NCBI RefSeq assembly: GCF_021730395.1
Contig: NC_069368.1
Coordinates: 18,618,001 to 18,682,000 of the forward strand
Direction: 5' to 3'
Source: Mercenaria mercenaria
Taxonomy: Eukaryota > Mollusca > Bivalvia > Venerida > Veneridae
Length of the DNA: 64,000 nt
In this document: in pieces, positions 43,870 through 57,600 of the stretch
Layout of the letters: each line of letters begins with the position of its first letter
How positions within the stretch are numbered: position 1 is the stretch's first letter
The notes under the pieces: model-generated
Told to the model about the DNA's origin: nothing
Seen by the model: only the letters and a program-made list of their open reading frames with translations
Databases searched by the model: none
Position numbers and translations under genes: made by a program

Positions 43870-46215
43870 GTTAAAGTTCAATACAATGTATATGTTCCTC
43901 TTTATCCTAATAACTTAGAATGATGCATTTGTACAAATCCATTTCGTTGAAATTTTATGTATGTTTTACACAACATGTTTGTCTAAAAGTATGAGAAATT
44001 TTCTATCAGAATTATGAAAGTTATTGCAATAAATATCGAAGTGGTGTCGTGGGGATGGGGGTCATTAAAAGTTTCTTATAGAGTATATATCGCAATTGTG
44101 CGTAAACAGATTAACGGCATTAATGAAGTCAAGAAAGCATCCTAATTGAAAACTGTTTATTTTACTAAACAAATACTTTTTATCAACACTTTCCATAAAA
44201 ATGAAACACATGTTGTTTATCTTAACTCATATGATACATTTTTATTGATGTTATCCTAAGCTGACGATCTAATAAAACTAATATATACTTTCAAATTATT
44301 AAATGGACCACAAACAAAAAAATAACTCAAATACAGCCTAAATACTTTCATGCCGTTTAGAATCGTTTTGGCAATGTTTTAGGACAAATGTAAATTCAAA
44401 TCAATTTATCTGATATTTAAATATCTTTACAGCATTCTGCACATATTTCTGGCAGCCCTTCGCAGATGGCAACATTTGCAAAAGTTAAAACCTAACTGTT
44501 CTATCAATCAATGGGATTAAAAAATGAACGCCTGTAAATTTTATGCCAAGTTTTTTCCTCGAAATTGAGAAAGTTTAATTTTATTTTCATTGCAAAAGAG
44601 ACAATCAGCGGGTTAAAAACACTAAATGCCATAATCAAGTGAGAAAGTGGTAGTCTCATGGCTGTGGCTTCATTCAAATAGTTCACATTTATAAATTAAA
44701 GCTATTTTAAAGTGTGTTTGTTAATCTGAACAACTTTTCTTGCATCAAAATTGCCTCCTTTTTTTATTATTATTTAGCACTGACAAGGTTATTCACGAAA
44801 ACGTAGGTTACAGACATGAAAAAAAGGGCCATGGAATGTTGTTTTTTTTCAGTTTTATAAAGAATAAAGAAGGCCAGCTAATTAGTGTATTTATGCCCAT
44901 ATGGGTCCTGGAATGTACTGTTTAACTTTTATATAGAATAAAGAAAGTCAGGTTTTTAGTGTGTTTATGTCTATATGTTATATTGAAAAGAAAGTATCAT
45001 TGTCCACAGTAAGATCCGAAATTTATATTGACTTAATGGGTGATATTTTCATAAACCTTTCCTTGTTTTGAAATTCTTCTGCTTGAAAACTTCCTTCAGT
45101 TTTCTGAAAACGAGGTAGATTTCACTAAACATAAGATTCGTTCTTCTTTAAAGTGAAATTATACGCATTTTTCAAGTAAAAATACAGCACAAATAGATAT
45201 GTGTGTAAAAAGGGTGGAGGAAATTATAGTTTTTAACCCAGTATACCAAACTCTTCCTGTTACCATTACGAAATAATAACTTTTTAAATATGACTTTTCT
45301 TATTTTGACTGGGGCAGTCTTTTTAAGAAAAGTAAAACTGCTTGCATGAGTTGCTTCCCTTCAACCTCAGAAATCTCTACTTATAGGTAAGGGAGATCAT
45401 TGCGTACACGACTGAAGAAATGAACTTTTTTTTATAAGTCCGATTTCTTCATTTCTAAAGCATCACTTTCAAATACTTATGTGGCATTATTGTTAATTAA
45501 ACACATTTAAATGCACAGCAACCGAAAACTTGCTTTTATAAAACATTCACCAAAAACACACTACGTGCTGTAAGATGCACATAATGCCACTTTAAGGAAG
45601 CGGAATTATTCACTGCTGTATATGTATTAACGCGTGACGTCATACGTCGTATTCATAAATGAAAGTTTCTTTTAGAAAAATCAGAAAGATAAATAAGAAA
45701 ATTAAGATTATTTCTTTATCAGTCGAATGGATATTTGTTCTTCATTTCGGAGCAGCAACCACTGTCTTCTCAGATATCAAGACTGAAATAACATCACCTC
45801 GTCAAAATTACGCCACTACCGGTTACAAAAAAGAAATATTCAAAATCGCTATCACTTCCGACATATGTTTCTGGATAATGACAATTGTGCAGTCAGATAT
45901 GAATGTAGTTACTTTGTAGATTTAAGACACATGTGAATATAGTTTCTGTGTAGATTATGTAGACTATGTAGTAAATTTAACAACTATGTAGACAAAATAT
46001 TTAGATTTACTTATCAGCAGTTCTGAATCCAAAGCTGACATGTACAGTGAAAACAAAACCTGTTTTCAAAGGCTGAGTGCTGTTAACATTTATATTACAA
46101 GAATGTTACATGCTTTTCATGCTAGCATCGAAAATAATGGTCCAACTGTGAATAGGTACCTTAAGTTTCCTTTTCACTGACCCACAGCTTTAGTTATAAA
46201 TGTTAATCAGGTGCA
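43870..46215. other. intergenic stretch without a recognisable gene
   Basis: AT-rich. A diverged duplication of AATAAAGAAGGCCAGCTAAT / AATAAAGAAAGTCAGGTTTT occurs at 44865-44985. Otherwise nothing recognised. Confidence 0.45.
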
Positions 46216-46224
46216 TGTGTTTTA

Positions 46225-46641
46225 TTAGTTTGTGTCTCCCCAATGTCCCGGAGCTTTGTCAAAGATAATGAATGTGAATGACAATGACAAGCAAGCACAC
46301 ATCAAAAACAAAATATAGGCGGTCATAAACATTCTATCAAGTATTAATGCAAGAGTCCGCCACTCAAATCCTGCATAAAATTGTTCTTTTTCTACTTCCA
46401 ACTGTCTATTTATCAACTCAAGCTTTTCGCTTATATTTTCTATGATCGGTACCAACTGTTTGGACACGTGAACTCCGTTCTGTAATTTAGCCTGGGAAAG
46501 ATGTTGTTCGGCTTCCACCAAGTGGCTGCTTGTGGTCGAAAGCCTCCGCAAAGCAACTTCATCAAATGATTGGAATCGGTAACACCCATTCTCGTTAAGT
46601 TCAGGAATTTTCCGCTCTACAACACTCGACCTGCGTCGTTT
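46225..46641 (-). CDS. receptor terminal exon: loop, amphipathic helix and TM4
   Basis: 138 codons and TAA. A basic start (KRRRSSVVERK) is followed by a helical stretch rich in Leu/Glu (IIENISEKLELINRQLEVEK). TM4 includes LALILDRMFMTAYILFLMCA, and the protein ends GHWGDTN. An AATAAA on the reverse strand (46221-46226) overlaps the stop codon. Confidence 0.88.
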   Translation of the reverse strand, partial: KRRRSSVVERKIPELNENGCYRFQSFDEVALRRLSTTSSHLVEAEQHLSQAKLQNGVHVSKQLVPIIENISEKLELINRQLEVEKEQFYAGFEWRTLALILDRMFMTAYILFLMCACLSLSFTFIIFDKAPGHWGDTN

Positions 46642-49600
46642 CTAAAAACGTATAAAAATGAATGTTTTAACCGTGTATCTTTACACATCAAATTACAAAG
46701 TCATTTTAAATAAATAGGCGAGTACTCTCGACCATAATATCACAAAAACTTTCAGTGAGTTGAAAGACTGTGATTTTGGTATTACCACCAGTGTGGTTAC
46801 ACTTATTCGAAGTTGAACACGTAATGGCAATGGGGCAAGTTACACATTTTCTGTATGCGATTTCAGTGCTCTCCATTTTACACGGAAAACCATCTATGCA
46901 TTGCCTATGTTCGCGTCCGGAGAATGCCTAATGACCTGCCAAGTGTCATTACAGTTCCATTGCCTTAACTTCCGGTGTCGAAAATGTAAAGTGGAATAAC
47001 TGGAATAAGACTTCATCACCACTGATATCATTGTATTACCTAGGAATCTTTTTGCTGAGATGTCTACCCCTGTCAAAATAACTACTCGGAAGAAACACCA
47101 GACATCGGTTGCAAAGATCTCTGACTCGTACGGCCAATACTTTCCACAGGACACCAGGGCCCAGTTGTTCGAAACTTTAACAGGCGGTTAAGCTAACGGT
47201 TGGTTAACTTTTAGGGTTATATTATGACATTTAGAAGACCCAGAAAAACAAATGTATGAGTTGAGGAAAATGAACACTGAAAAGTCTTTGCAGTAAAACA
47301 AAACATCATGCCTGTTTTTTCCCAACTAGACTAATATTTTGATTCAAAATTTAACAGGCGGTTAGTTTAACAGCGGGTTAAAGTTCGAACAACTGGATCC
47401 AGAACTAGTTATCCAGAACACGTACTGGTGACAATTTCAAATAGCTTATAAGTAACACAAAGTTTACATCTATACCAAGGCCTCCGTGGCCGAGTGGTTA
47501 AGGTCGCTGACATTAAATCACTTGCCCCTCATCGACGTGGGTTCGAGCCTCACTCGAGGCGTTGAATTCTTCATGTGAGGAAGCCATCCAGCTGGCTTAT
47601 GGAAAGTCGGTGGTTCTACCCAGGTGCCCGCTCGTGATGAAATAATGCACGGAGTGCACCTGGGGTCTTCCTCCACCATCAAAGTTGGAAAGTCGCCATA
47701 TGACCTATAATTGTGTCGGTGCCACGTTAAACTCAACAACAACAAAAAAAACAACAAAAAAAAAAACATTTCACCTACCACTGGTACGGCATACATCTGC
47801 GTCTTCTGTTTCTCGACGTTAACGCACATAACACGTGCAAGCGGTACTAGTATGAAGCGTCGGACCCGTCTAGGTAAAGGGCGAACCTCATAGCCTTTGA
47901 AGTGTATATTCAAAACAATAACTGTCGTAAGACATGAGAAACCCACCAACACCATCGATATGATAAAATACATACCTGAAACATGTAGAAAAAAAAATAA
48001 CAATGTAAAACTGCATTTAGGATGACTTGACTTTTTTTTAATATTCCGCGATCCTGTTGAATGTATATACTTCGAATGTATAGTAAAGATATAATTACAC
48101 CAAATTTATTTGAAAACATGAACAACTTATTCATAATGTCTAAGTAAGCATAAGTTAACATTAGAATGTTTGTATTTATAAACATTATTGTGTGTTGGCT
48201 TCAAAATAGAACACAATACACGAATAGCTGGGCACAGTATAAATGCCATTATGAGTGCTTCCAATAAAAAGTCGAAGTTTCTTTTACAAATGACTGTTAA
48301 TTATACATGACATTGAATTGTGAAGAAGCTCTGCAAACAAATTAAGTTTATATATCTAGTCAAATTAGCTATTTTTTCTTTTAAAGTTAGTATTGAAAAT
48401 AAATTGTTATAGTGAAGGATGCATATGGAATGTCTTTAAAGATCATGACATGACACTTTTACATTTGTATTTCACTTGAAATGATTCCTAGCATAACTGC
48501 AGAAATATAAGAGTTATTCGTAAGCTGGTCTACTCAGATTAATAGTTGCAGGATAACAAGTTGACAATTTCATAGGTTCGCAGTCCATATATATTCACAG
48601 GACATGTTTATAGGTTATTCGTTAAATATGCTGTATAGATGCAAGGTGATACTCTGGCAAGTTGACAGATATGCGGTCCACTAGGATAAACACAGTGGAG
48701 TATATAAAGTATATATGTGTTGTTCCCAGATTAAAGGGGAATTAGAAAACATTTCTCAATTTAAAAAAAACTATGAGCAATATTAAAACTGGCGAAAAAG
48801 ATAATGAAAATTGAACTGAAAATAAAAAAATACATATATATAGACATCTAAACACTAGCCATGTAACGAAACTGCAGCCATTTTGAGAACTGAAGTCACC
48901 ATGTTTTTTCTATTTGTAAATTACCATGTACTGTAAATCAATGAATTACAACTGAAATAATCATATGTGTAGGTCACAATATAGAATGATTTCAGTTTGA
49001 ATTTTTAAGTTCCACAGCATACGTTTACCATAAAAACCATATTTGGTGATAAGAACGATGGCGCCAGAGCACCCAACTGACTACCATTTCATCACATCGA
49101 TACTATTCAAATGGCTAGTTCTTTTTCGTTTGCTGGCCGGTTATCATACCCTTTTCTTAGAATATTATGAAATGTTGTTAGTGACAGAGGAACTACAGCA
49201 AGGTTTAAGGTAGTAGACGAACGATGGACAGAACAACTTATTTTCTGTTGTGTTCACAGTAGGTGTCATATTTACTTCCCAGTAATCAATCTAGGCATAG
49301 GCCGGAGCACCCGGTTAGAAATACCGACCATTTTCATTATGCATTTTCTTCGTGTTCTCAGAACATAAATTCACAACTTGGTGAAGTGTTTGATTGATTC
49401 AATTCCCTTATTTATGAAGGAAATTACATAAAAATTGTCAGTCTGATCCTTTGAAAGATATTCTATAAAAGTGTATCACAGTTTTTTAATAAATAAACCC
49501 ATTCTTGAATTATATCACTGTTAATTCATAGGGGGCAAGAAAACAGATACCCCAAAATAATTGATTTGTCTGTAACTCTTTTTTTTCTGGCAATTTAGGG

Positions 49601-51539
49601 AACATTTGTGAAACTGTTTGGTAGTTTATGGGCCTCCCATATTGCACACAAAATTTTAGCTCATTTGAAGTACTGATGAAAGATTTGAATCTGTTTTAAG
49701 ATAACACTAGACTTTTACATATTTTGTTATCTTAAAAGAATCATGATGCATAAAATGTTATTGAAATAGTACCATGGTATTGTTCAATCTTTCATCTTTA
49801 TTTTGGTATGCTACACATGTTTATTCTTCAGGAATATGGAGAAAAATCATGTTAAAGGAGGTCACTCCGCTACTCCTTAGTGTGTCCTTAAATACACTAC
49901 ATTAATGATTAAAAAGGTTTATAATTCGATTCTATCATTTCATAAAGCATCTAAATGTCATAGAGCCAGAAACAAAACCGATAAGGTACTCATGATGTTG
50001 CAACATGAGAAACTGAAATGTTCATGTCTAAATACATATGTAGCTATATGAAACATTTAATTGGTCTCTAGGCGCAGTGTAACGCACCGAGAGCAGAAGG
50101 CATTGTTTAAGCGACTGATCCATAAAAAAATGTTGTCAGTTTTATTAATCGCTTTTATTGGAAAATCAGACATCTGATTTAAACCAGTCGCTTTAGAATG
50201 AGCGTACGATTTGTGTGGAATTTTGTCATCTGGTTATTATCCCTGCTGCATAAAAATACGCGTTCTGTTAATAATCATTACATTGTAATCGAAGCAAAAC
50301 AAACAACATGGTACGTGCGTTTCTGATAATATTGACAGACAATAATCATTGCAGCTGAAAATAAACAAATCCCTTTTCAAGGCTTTTGCAAAAAAGCCCA
50401 CTTGTAACTGCGGCGGCAAACAAAAAACACGGAACAGAATTTCTCATTATGTCAACAGACACGGCTTGTTAAAAAGTACAAATCATTGATAATCAGAAAA
50501 ATGCTTACCCATGAAAGAAACTTTCCCGCTCGGAGGCATCAGTTCCAGAACAATGAGCTGGAACACAGCAAGGGACAAGAGCACTGTGATTTCTAGACTG
50601 ACTTTCTCTCCAGAGGCAGGTGGCAGCAGAAATCCGAGTACAGCTACAGAGGATATAAGGAAGCAGGGAAACAGCAAATTCAGTGCATAAAACAATGGTC
50701 TTCTCTGAAATGAAAATGGGTACCAGTAGTATGAATAACAACATAAAGTAATTAAAGTCCCTTGTCGAAAGGAACATTTGAGCCGCACCATGAGAAAACC
50801 AACATAGTGCATTTACGATCAACATGATTCCAGACCAGTATCTGCGCATCCGCGCAGTCTGGTCAGGATCCATGCTGTTCGCTAACAGTTTCTCTAATTG
50901 CAATACGCTTTGAAAGCGAACAGCATGGATCCTGACCAGACTGCGCGGATGCGCAGGCTGGTCTGGATCCATGCTGGTCGCAAATGCACTATGTTGGTTT
51001 TCTCATGGCGCGGCTCATTTATCGTATTTGCTGGAATAGGAAGCACATTTCTATATTGAAAAAAAATTTGAAGAATCTGCATATTCTCAAAATACCCAAC
51101 CATCTATAAGGTTAGTTTCAAAAAAATAGTGTTTGTACTTTTTAAATTTTCACGGAATCTGCTTTTTTATAATATTTTGGGATATTTGTTGACATAGCAA
51201 CCATATTTTTGCCATAGCAGCAAAATAAAAGGATGTGCATATCCGCCATGTAACAAGTTACATGAAATAACATCTTGTACATTTCAGCTTATGACAATAT
51301 CAATCATTTATGACTGACAGAAGGACAGACAGACGGGCAAATGAAGATAAGAATAATGTTCATGTTCTACACATTGTATTCTATACGTATCTACCGAATT
51401 TCCAAACTATTAATCCCCTGGGTGAAACATAGGTAGTAGACTAAAAAGATACGGAGCTCTATTATTCGGTACAGCCAAGCTTTAACTGCCCATTGCACGT
51501 GACTTGTATGCATTTTTCAGGTAGGTATTTATCAAGTAC

Positions 51540-51624
<85 letters not shown>

Positions 51625-54600
51625 TACAGTCAAAGGGAGATAATAATTCAGAAAATTTAATATAACATGGATAAGTTTATTGAATAATATGATCTTTGCT
51701 TCTGATTACGAATTTCCCTTTCATCACTGACGTGTGTGATATCTGTTATAATTAAAACGTATCTCGGTATTAAGCAGTTCAAGTAGAGTATGATTGTTTT
51801 TTTTTAGAAAAAGTCGCATTTTTGAACAGGTGCTATAATAAATCGCATTTTTTTTATCAAAGAAGAATTTTGTGTTGTAGTTTTGTTTTCTAGTACTATC
51901 TTCTAAGTGAAGTATGCCAAAATATTCTTTAAAATGATATTTAATTGTTTCAGGGTATCTTGATTTTCTCAAAATAACATATTAAGAAGATTTACCACGG
52001 CACGGTTTAATCAATATGATATGTTTTCCCTATATTTGTCTTTTATTCATTTAGATAAGAAAGAAGCTGTAAATTAAAGCTAAATCAATATACATTTCTA
52101 ATTTATTCCCCAACTTAAACAAATCATTAACATCTGGTGTCCAATCATATCAGATATCGCATCTAGTGTGTTTAATATGTTTATTCACATTAAGACCCCA
52201 CACTTTGGTAATTAAAAGCAGGTAGTAAGTACAACTGACTGTACTTTAATGATACTATGCGAAGCCTGAAAATGAATTTGGGCCGTGACTGGCGATATAC
52301 TACATTGTAAAATGTTCCTAGTTCAATAGAAAGGGTGGTAATTTACCGACGTCGGAACGAAATCATATTTTCAGACGGCTATGTGATTAAGGCGTTTAAT
52401 TACAAATCATAACTATTCGGGTTAGGGTCTTATGTCTGGCACATTATTTTTCTTGTTTTAATGTTTTATCTCCATATCTAAATAGGGAAGACAATCGCCA
52501 CGTTCAGCACATATTTTAATGTTAATTTATTGAAAGGAATATGCTAGTACGCAGTCAGCATTCTTCTCTGAAATTCATTGTGTAAAATGTTGGCCAAAAA
52601 GTTTTGATACATGACACATATGTCATCTAAAGAAACTTTCTTATTGCCAAGTATATTAAAAAAAACCCAAAAAAAACCAGAAACAGGTGAATTATGTTAT
52701 ATAACATCATGTTACAATGAAATAAGAACGAGAAAATTCGCAGCAATAAATGAAACTAAATAGTTGTGTTAGAGTCCGAGGTCTTACCACTGTGCTGCCG
52801 TATCATCGTTTGTCTTTATTAATTGCTTATTACTTTCATATGAAAACACCTAAATATATCGGCAGAAATTATTGAGTGTCCGATAAATATTTGCGCACAA
52901 TACATTGAATACTTGCATTGTTTCCTGATTCGGAAGTGTCTAGAGACCATTGCGCAACATAAATATTTATATGTATAATAGTTATATTGTCTGACCGTTT
53001 CTGTTAATTAAGTAAAAAACATTCCACTTATCTCATTGGTCGATAACTGGTCACGTGTCATATTCGTTTCTATATCTTTTTGGGTCGTTTGAAAAAATTC
53101 TAAATGAGTACCGAGTTAATACAGGTAGGTGTAAAATTCTTATGAACTACCTGACATTTATATTTTATAAAATTGCTATTTTTCAGTGTAGACCAGGGGT
53201 CAAATTTAACAATAGTTTGTACTAGCTGAAATTAGGTAGTGCCTTTTTTGATCACTAGCTAAAATGAAAAGCTACCGGCTAAAGTTAATAATATCTATTA
53301 CTCTGTTAATGTTTTACTGGCCAAAACTTACTGATTGATCTCTGTTAGCAGCCAGTCACAAACAAAAATGTTTTCTGTTAGCTTAAAATAGCTTGTGCCA
53401 TTTTTGTTGAGCAATAAAATATCATAAACATAAAAGATAACATTCCTTTCATGAAAAAATGTGTACCTTCAAAACAATTAAAGTTTATTAAAGCTCTGAA
53501 GACATTTGCTTGTTATATTATTGACTAGCTGAAATTAGCTAGTACATTTCAAACCCACTAGCTATTTTAAAATTCCACTAGCATTTAGCTTGTATGCTTG
53601 TCTAAATTTGAACCCTGTAGTCATACTATAAATTACTTATTGCATGATGATATCGGCCAATATCCAAGTAAATGGACTCGGCCAAGGTGATATTCACGTT
53701 AGCACATCGACACCATTGAGTACCGCCTTGGTATGGTCTATAAACTTGGATATTCACCGTTTCGTCATTCAATAACTATTTGACATAAATTTGAGTTGGC
53801 CTCAAACACTGCTTTAGCTGGAGATAAAACTTGTCTTGTTGTCAATATCAAAAATTTCAACAGAGAAAATCTGTTCTCTTATTACGAGTAAACAAATTGT
53901 TTGGGCTCGATTTAAATGGTGTAGCTAAATGAAATATTTCATTGGTCTCTAGACACATACTAATGTCACAAATCTATACAACTTTGCTTTAACTGCAGAT
54001 TAATCCAGCAGCGTTATTGTCAATTTGGAAGGGTTTATGTACACTATAATATGACAAACTTTTTTTTTTTATTAAAGATGTGTCCATATCTGAGGTCATT
54101 ATTACTGATATGAGCCCATAAAGCAACACGGTAACGTTGATGGTTTGATGATATTCATTATGAAAGCAAGCATAATTGTGTAATAAATTGTTAAACTGGT
54201 TACTTCACTTCTCGGTTTTTAATAGTCTACATTGAGAGTTCCCACTTAATTCACACTAAAGTCTTCAGGTTACAAAATGTACAAAGACGGCATATTTTCT
54301 TAATTGTTATGCCTCTAAATACTAGTAAAATATCGCTTGTAGACCCAATGGACGAGTCTAAAGGAACCATTTAAGCCGCGCCATAAGAAAACCAACATAG
54401 TGCGTTTGCGACCAGCATGGGTCCAGACCAGCCTGCGCGTCCGCGCAGTCTGGTCAGGATCCATGCTGTTCACTAACGGTTTCTCGAATTGCAAAAGGCT
54501 TTGAAAGCGAACAGCATGGATCCTGACCAGACTGCGCGGATGCCCAAGCTGGTCTGGATCCATGCTGGTCGCAAACGCACTATGTTGGTTTTCTCATGGC

Positions 54601-57600
54601 GCGGCTCATTTCAAGTTATAATAGAGCATCTCAGTAGAATCATCGACTTCCGGGATGAAAACATTTTTGGCTCCCGGCTCGAGCATCCAATCATGGAATA
54701 CAAGTTTCTACAAATAAGAGAGTTAGACTCTTTATCTAGTAGTCATGGGTTTGAATCCAAGTGAGATTGGAATATGACCGCGGTCTTCAAACAGAAATAA
54801 CGGAGTGAAAACTTTATCTGCAATCGGTTTAAACTAAATACACATCATGTTTTTATTACCACGACAAACACAATGCCTAAGACTTAATATGCTCATGTGA
54901 TTTCGTCTCACATGCCATATTGTAATCTGTCCGGAGTTTATATCCTGTTAACGGGCTTTAGAGAGCTCTTTCACTTTATGATATGTTATTAAACAGCCGG
55001 TTCCATAAAATATTGACAGATTTTATAACAAGAAAAACGAATGTTTATCGCACAAAACGTCATTTTACAAGAAAAAGATAATCGATGTTTCCGATGAACA
55101 TCAGTTCGGAATACAAATACGTTTTCGTGTCGAACGCATTTTCATGTTTTTTTGGTTTTTTTTTTTTTTTTTTTTTGTTTGTTTTTTAAACTTTTCAGTA
55201 AACCAGTTTCTATCTAAAATACGGAATCTGTAATGACGTCATATTAGGCATTTGATGAAAGTCCATATCTTATTAACTTAACTAAAAATACAAGAAGGTG
55301 CAGACTATGCGATGAGGTCATGTGCGGTGTTTGATTTATTAGTAAAACAACAAAATACAGAGCCTGTCATGACGTCAAAAAGCGATTTTGGTTAAAACCA
55401 TTAAAAGCAACAATAGAATATGGTACACGACGACATTATGAATTGTGTTTGCTGATAACTTGTGATTACGTCACAGTTTTAACTTACCTCGAAAAAAAAA
55501 AGAAAAGGATATAAAGCAGACAATGACGCCATAAAAAATGATTGCTGTTCAGCGTAGCTATAGGTTAACATCTAAAATGAAATAAAAGGATATCTGTAGG
55601 AAACATTCCCATAATCTTACCTCTAAAAGGAGTTGAACTACTAATGTCGGGTAGGGATCTTGTCCATAATATGTCACAACGCGATTAACCGGGATATTAT
55701 AGACATGCCATTCTGAGTTTAGAATATATGACGTCATATCCGCCTTTGTTGAAACGTTAATGACGTCAACTTGTCTACCACTGTATGCCCATGAACCAAA
55801 AGTAAGATTGCAGACTTGGAAGTCAAATGGAAAGTGTGTGACATCTACAGCACAAACACTTCTGAAAAATGGTAACTGACTGATGTAAAACAGCGTCCTA
55901 ATAGTCTAAATACTGTAAAACCATTAATATTCGTGGGATGGGGCAGGAGTCTAATTTTCATTTGATCAGTGGTTTCGTCAATGCACGAAATTAAATCCCA
56001 ATGAGAAAATAACATTTTTATGCTCAAAACTTAAAATCTACAAATCCATATTAACATGGACTAACTGTTTTGGCCAGAACCATTCCCACGAAATTAAATC
56101 ATTCTACAGTATGTAACATGTACTATGTAAAAATAGTTGTCTATGTACATTTACTTGATAATCTCTGTTTAAGATATGCTACCTAGCAGATTGTATATCT
56201 GTTCCAATTAAATACTCATCAATTAATTACCAACAGTTCAACATAAAACCGAATATAACCAGACACAGGTGGCATTGGTCCAACTAGTACAGTTTGTTAT
56301 CACTTTCGAGCAGAATCCAAATTAACAAAAACTGATCTAAAAGTCATATTTAGTTTGGTTATTATCAGTGTTATAGTCTAAATTAAAAAGACAAATCATC
56401 CCTGAATTAGCAAGGAAGCATGCGCGTAATGAATATACCATATGTCAGATGCCCGTTCATTTACAAACAGAACTTAATTATTTGCAACGTATTTTCATTA
56501 GGTGGGCTACACTATGATCACATATTGCAATTGAAAAGTAAAACATAAAGCTCATCAAATTGCAGGATATGATTCATGTAGATCAAAGTGTTGATAAGAG
56601 TGACGCAATTATCATTTGTTTATTATATTATTGGCGTTATCGTCCGTTACGCCTTTTCGCTACTGGATTCTATGAATCATCTGATATCACAAAAACTTTT
56701 ACTCTATCACAGGGCAAGTTAAGCATTTCTGGTCTTTCCTTGATTGAAAGATAATATTGCCCAGTGGTGGCCTTTTAAGCTATTGCACCCGTAATAACAA
56801 AAGCCCGGGCAATTTTCGTTCGTTTACGTATCCTCCATATGCGATTTCGGCAACCTTCGGTATTTTTCATTATAACCGGAGAATACCAAATTGCACACGG
56901 CGAAATGAACGGAAAATGCCGAGTGTCATTACTGGTATATAACTAAAACGTACGTTATCAATCCAACGTATTTTTGGAAAATATTTATATAGACGGAGAA
57001 TCTAAATTGACCCCTATACTTACAGTTAGAATTGCATTCCTAAAGAAGCAGGCATTTTGATAACAAACATCGAAAGGCAACTCAAGAATTAAGACCATCC
57101 AATAAGAACAGCATCTAAATGACTAAATGGTGGCCTTACCTACTAATGAAACATTACTTTTAAAAGTTTTGTTTGTTTGTTTGTTTGTTTAGAAGAGCTT
57201 TTAATGACACACGGGTGAAAACCCCGATCTTCTTACCAGTCATCTCTTATCAAGATCTCAGCGGGATGATGAGGAAAGTGATTCTGAGACAGAGACCTTA
57301 ACGTCTCGGCCAGGGAGACCCAATTGTTTTTTAAAGAAATATGTATCAATAGTTATAAAATTTAACCTGTAATGAAAGGTCTGTTGACAATAAGAAACTA
57401 AACCGTCCCATACATGGTACTTACTATTTACCCTCGTTAGATTAAATATGGTTTGATTTGCTACAGACTGGCCCATTTAATGAATATTTCATGATGAAAT
57501 TAAATAGTCAAGATCGAATAAACATTCCGTATGTACTTATAGTTGTAGTCTGTCAAGAAATCGGTTATTCTAAAACCCAGTGAACAGTCGTATATAGGCC

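Noticed and set aside
46894-47154. 86-codon reverse-strand frame as an extra receptor exon
   Set aside because: It lies within the last intron, has no receptor motif and would disrupt the phase match between exons 47779-47975 and 46225-46641.
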